A stretch of DNA of 5,828 nt. Origin: Bacillota bacterium. GTDB taxonomy: Bacteria; Bacillota; Bacilli; Tumebacillales; Effusibacillaceae. Both the position numbers and the translations under genes were made by a program. The notes beneath the pieces are model-generated. The model was not told the DNA's origin. It saw only the letters and a list, made by a program, of their open reading frames with translations, and did not search any database. The stretch covers positions 1 to 5,828 of the forward strand of contig JAGVBM010000329.1 of NCBI GenBank assembly GCA_020059765.1, written 5' to 3'. Of this stretch, positions 1 to 4,797 are shown piece by piece. How positions within the stretch are numbered: position 1 is the first letter of the stretch; the number at the start of each line of letters is the position of its first letter.

Positions 1-65
1 CATATCCTTTTGGGAACACTGTTTACTGGCAAGAAAATATTTCCTGAGGCGAGGTGGATCAACAC

Positions 66-245
66 ATGGAGTTGCAATTCACATCAGAGCAGGTTCTTCA
101 GAAAATCAAAAACATGTATCTGAAAGGTGAAAAAATGACAAAACGACATGTAAAAATGAGCGATCCTGAACTTCTCCGACATGCCGCTTATTACTATCCC
201 TCATGGGAACATGCGTGCAAGGAAGTAGGCGTCACCAGCCAGTAG
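66..245 (+). CDS. Small protein resembling a single homing-endonuclease-associated (HNH_repeat) helical module
   Basis: This gene encodes 59 residues. I chose the ATG at 66 because GAGGTGG at 51-57 lies at a normal ribosome-site distance from it; the in-frame GTG at 54 would sit inside that site. The C-terminal half, YYPSWEHACKEVGV (residues 43-56), has the pattern of the short helical repeat found beside homing endonucleases and in multi-repeat HNH-associated proteins, where an aromatic/Ser-Trp turn is followed by a helix ending in Gly-hydrophobic. The N-terminal half (residues 7-40) looks helical and basic, which would suit nucleic-acid binding. No nuclease motif is present and only one copy of the repeat is seen, so it may be a free-standing DNA-binding module or the remnant of a larger protein. 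It is followed by a strong terminator at 297-326 and faces the spore protein gene convergently. That it is a gene is fairly sure; the family is a recollection of pattern and the function is unknown. Confidence 0.7.
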   Translation: MELQFTSEQVLQKIKNMYLKGEKMTKRHVKMSDPELLRHAAYYYPSWEHACKEVGVTSQ

Positions 246-296
246 ACTATATCCGAAACTTAAATCCGATTCGTGGAATCGATTCGAAGATGAATC

Positions 297-326
297 TGCC
301 CCCCAAAAATTTGGGGGGCATTTTTT
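297..326 (+). terminator. Rho-independent terminator of the HNH_repeat-like gene
   Basis: TGCCCCCC (297-304) pairs with GGGGGGCA (313-320) around an A/T loop that can itself close by three more A-T pairs, and six T follow at 321-326. The reverse orientation has no T-tract, so it stops the rightward transcript and not the convergent spore protein transcript. Confidence 0.9.
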
Positions 327-373
327 CAAATAGCGGGTAAGTATTGTTTCTGAAACTTGATACCGGGATACAA

Positions 374-589
374 TTAGCTGCGACCTGCCAATTGTTGTTC
401 GGCGATTGCAACCAATTTGCGAGTCATATGTCCTCCGATAGCGCCGGTATCGCGGGTCAACATCGTACCCCAGTACCCGTCTGTCGGAGTTTGGATGCCG
501 AGTTCTTTCGCAACCTCGTATTTCAGTTGATCGAGTGCTTTTGCTGCTTGATGCACAACAGGGGTGTTACGTTTTTGACCTCTAGCCAT
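374..589 (-). CDS. Alpha/beta-type small acid-soluble spore protein (SASP)
   Basis: This gene encodes 71 residues from the ATG at 589, preceded on the minus strand by GAAAGGAG (598-605); an upstream in-frame start at 607 would lie before that ribosome site. The protein binds and protects spore DNA and is digested at germination by the protease GPR. Two signatures support the call. KYEVAKELGI (residues 23-32) is the GPR recognition site, with cleavage expected between Glu25 and Val26. GGHMTRKLVAIAEQQL (residues 52-67) matches the conserved DNA-binding C-terminal block, usually GGEITKRLVxxAEQQL. A His replaces the common Glu after the Gly pair. The length is typical of the family. The minus-strand gene at 677-898 lies 87 bases upstream, but a sigma-G-like promoter in the gap indicates independent, forespore-specific transcription. 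I leave the symbol empty because ssp paralogue names cannot be assigned from one copy. Confidence 0.95.
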   Translation of the reverse strand: MARGQKRNTPVVHQAAKALDQLKYEVAKELGIQTPTDGYWGTMLTRDTGAIGGHMTRKLVAIAEQQLAGRS

Positions 590-619
590 CTTACTCTCTC
601 CTTTCAAGGGTTGTGAGAA

Positions 620-650
620 TACTATGCCTGCAGTTGGAAAGGTTTATTCA
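620..650 (-). promoter_or_regulatory. Sigma-G-like forespore promoter of the SASP gene
   Basis: On the minus strand TGAATA (650-645), an 18-base spacer and CATAGTA (626-620) match the sigma-G pattern (TGAATA, 17-18 bases, CATACTA) with one mismatch in the -10 box. Transcription would begin near 613, just before the ribosome site at 598-605. Sigma-G control is what is known for SASP genes. Confidence 0.75.
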
Positions 651-676
651 TGCAATTTTTTCCACTTTTTTTTGAC

Positions 677-898
677 TCATGAACGGCTGCCCTGCAGCAG
701 TTGGATTGTCTCAATCTGGATCGGTTCTTCCAGTTGGGCAAGCAAACCATACAGCAGTTTGCGAATCTCCGCATCCGACAGATTGTTTGTGGAAAATGTA
801 AAGCCGAGTTCTTTCAAGTTCTTTTGAACCTCAGCCCGCGGCATGTGTTGCAGTGATTTTTTCCAATACTCTTTTAATAAGGGAGTTTGCTGCGGCAC
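677..898 (-). CDS. Small hypothetical protein, predicted helical
   Basis: This gene encodes 73 residues from a GTG at 898. On the minus strand a purine-rich GGAAGGTGGTGA lies about 7 bases before that codon, which decides the start; the next in-frame ATG is residue 19 and has no comparable site. The protein is soluble, without a signal peptide, membrane segment or cysteine. A Lys/Glu-rich N-terminal half (residues 8-33) is followed by LSDAEIRKLLYGLLAQLEE (residues 40-58), likely an amphipathic helix. I do not recognise the family. It is divergent from the FixG-like gene, with about 120 bases between the two starts, and is followed on the same strand by the spore protein gene. That neighbour makes a sporulation-linked role conceivable, but nothing in the protein shows it. 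The good ribosome site and isolated position make it more likely real than not. Confidence 0.6.
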   Translation of the reverse strand: MPQQTPLLKEYWKKSLQHMPRAEVQKNLKELGFTFSTNNLSDAEIRKLLYGLLAQLEEPIQIETIQLLQGSRS

Positions 899-944
899 GG
901 GAGTGTCACCACCTTCCTGCGTTTCCTTAGTAATATGTTTTTGG

Positions 945-959
945 CGGATGTTTCATCCG
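945..959. promoter_or_regulatory. Short perfect palindrome between divergent genes (possible operator)
   Basis: CGGATG (945-950) and CATCCG (954-959) form a perfect 6-base inverted repeat around TTT. It ends one base before the proposed -35 box of the FixG-like gene and lies in the leader or promoter zone of the divergent minus-strand gene. A regulator binding here could affect both. No regulator is recognised. Confidence 0.35.
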
Positions 960-960
960 A

Positions 961-990
961 TTGGCACTTTTGGCATAAAGGGCATACTAT
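961..990 (+). promoter_or_regulatory. Probable sigma-A promoter of the FixG-like gene
   Basis: TTGGCA (961-966), an 18-base spacer and TACTAT (985-990) resemble a vegetative promoter, with a start near 997. The overlapping CATACTA (983-989) equals a sigma-G -10 box, but no matching -35 is seen at the right distance, so sigma-A is preferred. Confidence 0.5.
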
Positions 991-1020
991 CAGTATTTCG
1001 ACCGAGAAAGGGGAAGCGGA

Positions 1021-1938
1021 ATGCGTTTGAAACGAAGATCCAGAATGATTTCGCAAATAAGCGTATTTGTCGCATTTTTTCTGGTGCCTCTGTTGAACGT
1101 ATTCCGGATCGACGTTGGGGGGCAGCATTTTTTTCTATTCGGCAAAAAATTTGCCTATGATGACGGACTGCTCCTGCTGGTCGCAATTCTGTTTCTCGTA
1201 TTGTTGGTCGTGCTGGGGGCAAAGATATCCCACCGATTTTTTTGTTCCTATATGTGTCCCCACAACACGTTCGTTGGTTTTCTGATCAGAATCGGCAAAC
1301 GGGTTCCCGGACTGGATTGGGCCGTAGCCGTACTGCTGGCACCGCTGGCGGCCTTTGCGCTGCTGGCCTATTTTGTCGATCCGGGATGGCTGTGGAACGC
1401 CATTATCTCCTTTCGCGGTTCCCCGCTGCTGATATTCTATTGGTTTACGGCAGTTGGGTTATTCCTCCTGTTCGGCATCTTTCGCTATAAGTTCTGTGCA
1501 AACGCATGTCCCTACGGTTTCTTTCAGATGGTATTCAAAGACACGCCGCGCGAACGGAACGGGGTACAAGGGTTGGCCAGCCGCTTGCCGCTCTTGATAC
1601 TGGTCTTCTTGGGAGGAGTTATGGTTTACATGGCGGCCAGCCATCCCGGATACCATGCGCGGATCATCCACATCGTCGAAACAAAAACGTCTGAACAGTA
1701 CATATTCGCGGGGAAAATCGAAATCGAAAACTTGCAGTTTCAACCGCAAGCGTATTCCATCAGAATCGACAAGGAGCCGGGGCTGCAGGTGAAAATGCGG
1801 GAGCAGGTGACGCTGGCGCCGGAAGAAATTCGACAGTTTCCGATTACGATTACCGGCCGGCGGACGACGAATCGCCCGATTCTGATCCGGGTGACGAACC
1901 CGGCGGGAACCATCTTGGTGCAGCGCGTCAGCGGATAA
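1021..1938 (+). CDS. FixG/CcoG-like membrane iron-sulfur protein lacking the soluble ferredoxin domain
   Basis: This gene encodes 305 residues; the ATG at 1021 follows GAAAGGGGA (1006-1014). Hydrophobic segments lie near residues 12-29, 49-67, 100-119, 136-155 and 189-206. Two cysteine motifs sit by the membrane ends: CSYMCP (Cys75, Cys79) and CANACP (Cys159, Cys163), the second in the context YKFCANACPYGFFQ, as in FixG/CcoG/RdxA and NapH-type proteins. Residues 233-305 look like the extracytoplasmic Ig-like FixG C-terminal domain. Full CcoG proteins are roughly 450-480 residues and carry a two-cluster ferredoxin domain (CxxCxxCxxxCP) between these parts; here residue 206 passes straight to the outer domain and no such motif exists. 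CcoG acts in copper reduction for cbb3 oxidase assembly; whether this short form moves electrons is open. The frame is intact, so it is not a simple deletion. No terminator is seen before pspA, 144 bases on, so some read-through is possible. Confidence 0.8.
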   Translation: MRLKRRSRMISQISVFVAFFLVPLLNVFRIDVGGQHFFLFGKKFAYDDGLLLLVAILFLVLLVVLGAKISHRFFCSYMCPHNTFVGFLIRIGKRVPGLDWAVAVLLAPLAAFALLAYFVDPGWLWNAIISFRGSPLLIFYWFTAVGLFLLFGIFRYKFCANACPYGFFQMVFKDTPRERNGVQGLASRLPLLILVFLGGVMVYMAASHPGYHARIIHIVETKTSEQYIFAGKIEIENLQFQPQAYSIRIDKEPGLQVKMREQVTLAPEEIRQFPITITGRRTTNRPILIRVTNPAGTILVQRVSG

Positions 1939-1989
1939 ATGACGTTGCGCGGATGGGCAGCAATCGAATCGAAATTTTTTTAAGAGATG

Positions 1990-2015
1990 TGAAACCTTTT
2001 GAATCAGGATACGTA
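1990..2015 (+). promoter_or_regulatory. Sigma-W-like ECF promoter of pspA
   Basis: TGAAAC (1990-1995), a 16-base spacer and CGTA (2012-2015) match exactly the core Bacillus sigma-W promoter. The expected start near 2022 leaves about 60 bases of leader before pspA. In Bacillus subtilis the pspA operon is a known sigma-W target, so cell-envelope stress control is expected here. Confidence 0.85.
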
Positions 2016-2082
2016 AAACATCCACAGGGGATCCAATTTGGATTACAATATAAGTACCCCGAATCGAGGAGGAACAAGATCC

Positions 2083-2748
2083 ATGTCATTGTTCAAACGG
2101 TTACGCGATCTCACACTGTCGAATGTTTACGCTTTGATTGAAAAAGCGGAAGATCCGGTGAAGATGACCGATCAGTATTTGCGCGACATGCAGGAAGACC
2201 TGGAAGAAGCGGAAAAAGCGGTCGCCGCGCAAATCGCTTTGGAAAAGAAGTTCAAGCAATTGTATGAGGAACAGGAAGCATTGGTTGAGAAGCGGGACGA
2301 ACAGGCACATCTGGCCGCTCAAAACAAGAATATCGAGCTCGCCCGCCGCGCCTTGGAAGAGAAGAAAGCGGCCGAACAGAAAATGAACGAATACAAAGCC
2401 AGTTATGAACAGAACAAAGCTGCAGCCGACAATCTTCGCGACAAACTGGAAGACATGCGCAAACAAGTCGTCGAATTGAAAAACAAGCGGGAGACGCTGG
2501 TCGCCCGAGCCAATGCGGCCAAAGCGCAGCGGGACATCAACAAAGCGATGTCCGGTATCGGTTCCGATTCGGCCATGTCCGGCTTGAAGCGGATGGAAGA
2601 CAAAGTGATGCAGATGGAAGCCGAAGCGGAAGCCAGCGGAGAAGTCTACAAACGTGAAAAATCCTTGGATGAGGAGTTTGAAAAACTCGGCAAAGACAAG
2701 GAAGTTGATGACGAATTGGCTGAATTGATGAAAAAATACGAGGGGTAA
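2083..2748 (+). CDS. pspA: Phage shock protein A (PspA/IM30/Vipp1 family)
   Basis: This gene encodes 221 residues. The ATG at 2083 has GAGGAGGAA (2066-2074) before it; a TTG at 2038 in the same frame would add 15 residues with no family character and is rejected. PspA is a peripheral membrane protein of the ESCRT-III-like superfamily that assembles on the inner face of a stressed membrane and limits proton leak. The N-terminal MSLFKRLRDLTL is the membrane-binding amphipathic helix, followed by the family's conserved Glu-Asp-Pro (residues 23-25) and one long charged coiled coil (about 28-150) containing the conserved VELKNKRETLVARANAAKAQ stretch. A Gly/Ser-rich break (158-167) leads to a C-terminal helical part ending at Gly221. 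Length is normal for the family. A sigma-W-like promoter lies just upstream, and a terminator-like hairpin begins over the stop codon, so PspA may be made in excess over the downstream partners. Confidence 0.97.
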   Translation: MSLFKRLRDLTLSNVYALIEKAEDPVKMTDQYLRDMQEDLEEAEKAVAAQIALEKKFKQLYEEQEALVEKRDEQAHLAAQNKNIELARRALEEKKAAEQKMNEYKASYEQNKAAADNLRDKLEDMRKQVVELKNKRETLVARANAAKAQRDINKAMSGIGSDSAMSGLKRMEDKVMQMEAEAEASGEVYKREKSLDEEFEKLGKDKEVDDELAELMKKYEG

Positions 2749-2773
2749 ACCACCCGGCGGTTCCCCTTTTCTT
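2742..2773 (+). terminator. Terminator overlapping the pspA stop codon
   Basis: GGGG (2742-2745) and AACC (2748-2751), separated by a 2-base bulge, pair with GGTTCCCC (2759-2766) around a 7-base loop, followed by TTTTCTT. The stem begins inside the last codon of pspA. It is modest, so partial read-through into the DUF350 gene is likely. Confidence 0.6.
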
Positions 2774-2803
2774 CATACTTGTTAGTATAAGGGCAACAAG
2801 GGT

Positions 2804-2886
2804 CCCCGCCCAAATGTTTGCATTTGGGCGGGAAAGAACTTTGGCCTCGCCTGCGCCTAAAGGCTTGGCGAAGCCAAGTTTTCTTT
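2804..2886 (+). repeat. Compound inverted repeat between pspA and DUF350 (possible dispersed REP/MITE-like element)
   Basis: Two dense hairpins follow each other directly. In the first, CCCGCCCAAATG (2805-2816) pairs perfectly over 12 bases with CATTTGGGCGGG (2821-2832) around TTTG. In the second, AAAGAACTTTGGC (2833-2845) pairs imperfectly with 2873-2886 and encloses nested arms: CGCC (2848-2851) with GGCG (2867-2870) and GCCT (2855-2858) with AGGC (2861-2864). Neither strand carries a convincing gene. Such compact stem pairs are typical of dispersed intergenic repeats, but multi-copy status cannot be seen in one window. Confidence 0.6.
2864..2886 (+). terminator. Terminator-like hairpin upstream of the DUF350 gene
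   Basis: CTTGGC (2864-2869), loop GAA and GCCAAG (2873-2878) form a perfect 6-base stem followed by TTTTCTTT (2879-2886). It competes with other pairings in the compound repeat and with CCAAG at 2898-2902, so it could be conditional. Confidence 0.55.
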
Positions 2887-2897
2887 ATGAGCAAGTT

Positions 2898-2945
2898 CCA
2901 AGACGGTACCCGGCAGGATAGAATCGGCTGGGTACCGGCACTTGG
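2898..2945 (+). promoter_or_regulatory. Stable leader hairpin just before the DUF350 ribosome site
   Basis: CCAAG (2898-2902) pairs with CTTGG (2941-2945). After a small internal loop, CGGTACCCGGC (2904-2914) pairs with GCTGGGTACCG (2927-2937), 11 pairs with one G-U, around a 12-base loop. The structure ends four bases before the ribosome site GAGGAGG (2949-2955), leaving it open. No T-tract follows, so it is not a terminator; a role in translation, RNA stability or attenuation is inferred. Confidence 0.5.
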
Positions 2946-2965
2946 GGTGAGGAGGATGGAGACGG

Positions 2966-3376
2966 ATGCAACTGGAATGGACGAATGTGGCAGGCATGCT
3001 GTTGTGGACGGGTGCGGGTGCCCTTCTGCTGTTTGTGTTGATGTGGATTGATTCTTTATTTACGAAATACAAGGACATGACGGAAATCAAAAACGGAAAC
3101 GTGGCGGTCACGACCCGTTTTGTCCTGAAATTGTTCGCCCAAGGCTATATTCTTTCGCAATCGATTGCCAAGTCCAACGACTTGTTTGAAGCGCTGCTGG
3201 TATCAGCGATTTCCTTTGTCATTTTGTTTGTTATCGAATGGATCGCCCGTTTGATGCTGAAAATCGGCGTGGGATTGGACTTGGACCAAGGAACGCAGCA
3301 AGGTAAAACGGCGCATGCGCTGCTCGCCGGCTCCTTGCATGCGGTGGGGGCCCTGATTTTGGCGGCCACCTTATAA
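2966..3376 (+). CDS. DUF350 family integral membrane protein (YjfL-like)
   Basis: This gene encodes 136 residues; the ATG at 2966 follows GAGGAGG (2949-2955). Four hydrophobic segments are visible, near residues 8-29, 47-66, 73-98 and 115-136. The segment after the first cytosolic loop starts with IKNGNVAVTTRFVLKLFAQG (41-60), the Asn-x-Ala block typical of DUF350. The last segment starts with GKTAHALLAGSLHAVGALIL (113-132), a diverged second copy in the same position of an internal duplication. The function of the family is unknown. In Escherichia coli the DUF350 protein YjfL is encoded with the PspA-like YjfJ, so linkage to pspA here fits a recurring partnership. It starts 217 bases after the pspA stop, behind a strongly folded leader. 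A long hairpin begins at its stop codon, before the DUF4178 gene. Family assignment is fairly secure; a role in membrane-stress sensing or transport is inference. Confidence 0.87.
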   Translation: MQLEWTNVAGMLLWTGAGALLLFVLMWIDSLFTKYKDMTEIKNGNVAVTTRFVLKLFAQGYILSQSIAKSNDLFEALLVSAISFVILFVIEWIARLMLKIGVGLDLDQGTQQGKTAHALLAGSLHAVGALILAATL

Positions 3377-3410
3377 CCCGGCGATCTGTCGGGGAATCGA
3401 CAGACCGGGT
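3376..3410 (+). promoter_or_regulatory. Intercistronic hairpin between the DUF350 and DUF4178 genes
   Basis: ACCCGG (3376-3381) pairs with CCGGGT (3405-3410), and TCTGTCG (3385-3391) pairs with CGACAGA (3398-3404) around GGGAAT, giving 13 pairs with a 3-base bulge. No T-tract follows, so termination is unlikely; RNA processing, stability or polarity control is plausible. The stem begins at the last base of the DUF350 stop codon. Confidence 0.55.
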
Positions 3411-3453
3411 ACATCACAGTGCGATTTTGCATGTTTGGAAAGGGGAACGGTTG

Positions 3454-3960
3454 ATGAGTCTGTTCAATCGTCTGAAGAACATCTTGAAAAAGCCGGAACC
3501 GCCAATGCCGGAAAAAAGCATTCTGACGGTGGGGCCGGGAGATGTGATCGAAGTGTCCCTTGTCACCTATCAGGTGACCGGGCGCACTCGCAATGCGCAG
3601 CGCAGCGCGGTGCTGTTGACCTTACAGGACGGCAATACGGTTCGCTATCTGCAAATCGAGGATCGGGAGCGGACTGCCTACGCCTTGTACGCGCCGATTG
3701 ACGGGCGGATGGATTCCTTTGATGAAGTCCCGACGACCATCGAGATGGAAGGTACCGCGTATTATATGGAGGAACAATACTCGGGGACGGTGACCGTTGC
3801 CGGAAAGACCCCGTTTCAAAGCGGCGGCGAGCAGTATGTTTGGCAGTTTCAATCGGATGACCGAAAGCTGCTGCGAATTGAATGGCAGGACGGGAGATTC
3901 ATGTTATACGAGGGAGAATCGGTGCTTCCGGCGGATGTGCAGGTGCTGCGCGGCACCTAA
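3454..3960 (+). CDS. DUF4178-like cytosolic protein with an N-terminal amphipathic helix
   Basis: This gene encodes 168 residues. The ATG at 3454 follows AAAGGGGA (3439-3446); a TTG at 3427 in frame lies before that site and is rejected. No signal peptide or membrane segment is present. Residues 1-13 (MSLFNRLKNILKK) form a basic amphipathic helix almost identical to the start of PspA. A Pro-rich linker (14-19) leads to a beta-rich body: VGPGDVIEVSLVTYQVTGR (26-44), a strand-rich middle, the conserved-looking IEMEGTAYYMEEQYSG (96-111), and LRIEWQDGRFMLYEGESVLPADVQVL (140-165). This order of strands, with a late Glu and a closing Gly-x-x-hydrophobic-Pro turn, fits DUF4178. No catalytic residues are evident. 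It is followed by the lipoprotein gene after only 12 bases, so the two are co-transcribed. Known comparative genomics places DUF4178 with PspA-type genes; the biochemical role is unknown. Confidence 0.75.
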   Translation: MSLFNRLKNILKKPEPPMPEKSILTVGPGDVIEVSLVTYQVTGRTRNAQRSAVLLTLQDGNTVRYLQIEDRERTAYALYAPIDGRMDSFDEVPTTIEMEGTAYYMEEQYSGTVTVAGKTPFQSGGEQYVWQFQSDDRKLLRIEWQDGRFMLYEGESVLPADVQVLRGT

Positions 3961-3972
3961 GGGGGTGGGAGA

Positions 3973-4770
3973 ATGAAACAACGTCTAGGGCATGTTCTGA
4001 AACTGTTTCTTGCATTGTCATTGGTTGCTTCCCTCGCAAGCGGATGCGGAAGTCAAACGGTCAGCGCGTCCTATCCCCTGGAGTCGGTGACGCAAAATGG
4101 GCCGGAAACTTCAAAAGTGTACCGGGCGGTTGACAAAACGGTTCCGCAAGTGGCGCAGGAACTTGCCGAACAACAGAAACCGCGGGAAATGTCAAAAGAA
4201 GACCCGGAGCGAATGTTCTTGGTGTATTCGGATGAATGGTATCATCTCCAGCGGGACGCGCAAAAACCTTCCGATACGCTGATTGAGGTTGACAATCAAG
4301 AGTTTGTGCGGCAGAATTACGATTTTGGATTCCTGGAAGGATACTTGCTGGCAGGACTGCTGGACAAATTGTTCGATTCCCACAAACGGTATCCGGGACA
4401 GTACCGAGGTTATTCCAGCAAAGACATTTACAAATCCAAGACCGATTATCGCAAACCGACCGAGCAAGAGAAAAAAGCGAATCCGCCGTTAACGGTCTCC
4501 GGCAAAGGGTCGATCATCAAGCGCGGCGACAAGTCGACCGGAGCGGGCACATCCATCGGTTCCGGCGGAGACATTACGAAAAAAAATTCCGGTTCCCCAC
4601 CGTCAACCTCCGGCAGTACGGGTACGATCAGCAAAACGTCAGGCAGTTCGGGTACTGTTCAGAGTGATTCCAGCGCCAAGTCAGGAACAACGAAGATCGC
4701 CCCGCCAAAAAACAACTCGCCGCCAAAAACCAGAGTCGGAGGTTCGGGACGGATTACAAAACGGAGATAG
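3973..4770 (+). CDS. DUF4247-like lipoprotein with a Gly/Ser/Lys-rich tail
   Basis: This gene encodes 265 residues; the ATG at 3973 follows AAGGGGGTG (3959-3967), which overlaps the DUF4178 stop codon. Residues 1-24 form a lipoprotein signal (basic start, hydrophobic core 8-21) with LASGC; Cys25 is the expected lipidated residue, so the protein should be anchored outside the membrane. The folded part, about residues 30-165, contains MFLVYSDEWYHLQ (81-93) and IEVDNQEFVRQNYDFGFLEG (104-123), which fit DUF4247. Residues about 170-265 are low-complexity Gly, Ser, Thr and Lys with spaced motifs GSIIKR (179), GDITKK (199), GTISKT (217), GTVQSD (227) and GRITKR (259), ending in Lys-Arg-Arg. Such a tail would suit contact with anionic cell wall, which is inference. 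It is the last gene of the cassette; a U-tailed terminator follows at 4798. No polyamine synthase gene, sometimes found with this group, is present. Confidence 0.78.
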   Translation: MKQRLGHVLKLFLALSLVASLASGCGSQTVSASYPLESVTQNGPETSKVYRAVDKTVPQVAQELAEQQKPREMSKEDPERMFLVYSDEWYHLQRDAQKPSDTLIEVDNQEFVRQNYDFGFLEGYLLAGLLDKLFDSHKRYPGQYRGYSSKDIYKSKTDYRKPTEQEKKANPPLTVSGKGSIIKRGDKSTGAGTSIGSGGDITKKNSGSPPSTSGSTGTISKTSGSSGTVQSDSSAKSGTTKIAPPKNNSPPKTRVGGSGRITKRR

Positions 4771-4797
4771 CACTCTCTGTCATAATTGCGAAAAGAG

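Noticed and set aside
246..296. Repeated CGATTCG and the palindrome GAATCGATTC before the first terminator
   Set aside because: The matches are short and lie in an untranslated tail with no promoter or gene start to regulate; chance is sufficient.
1922..1981. Terminator after the FixG-like gene
   Set aside because: A weak GTCA/TGAC stem lies over the stop codon, but the T-tract at 1975-1981 is more than 20 bases away, so the two do not form a terminator.
1459..2025. Open frame of 188 codons on the minus strand
   Set aside because: It lies antisense to the FixG-like gene, is rich in Arg, His and Gln without domain character, and has no ribosome site. The plus-strand frame explains this stretch.
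2038..2082. Longer pspA starting at TTG 2038
   Set aside because: The added 15 residues have no counterpart in the family, and the strong ribosome site GAGGAGG lies inside them, placed for the ATG at 2083.
2101..2466. Open frame of 121 codons on the minus strand, Phe- and Leu-rich
   Set aside because: It is the mirror of the pspA coiled coil; Lys and Glu codons read backwards give Phe and Leu. No ribosome site or family pattern.
2818..3051. Plus-strand open frame upstream of and overlapping the DUF350 start
   Set aside because: It runs through the palindromes and the leader, looks random, and loses to the DUF350 frame, which has membrane segments and a family motif.
3435..3701. Alternative plus-strand frame within the DUF4178 gene
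   Set aside because: It overlaps a better supported frame with a good ribosome site and family-like body; its own composition is random.
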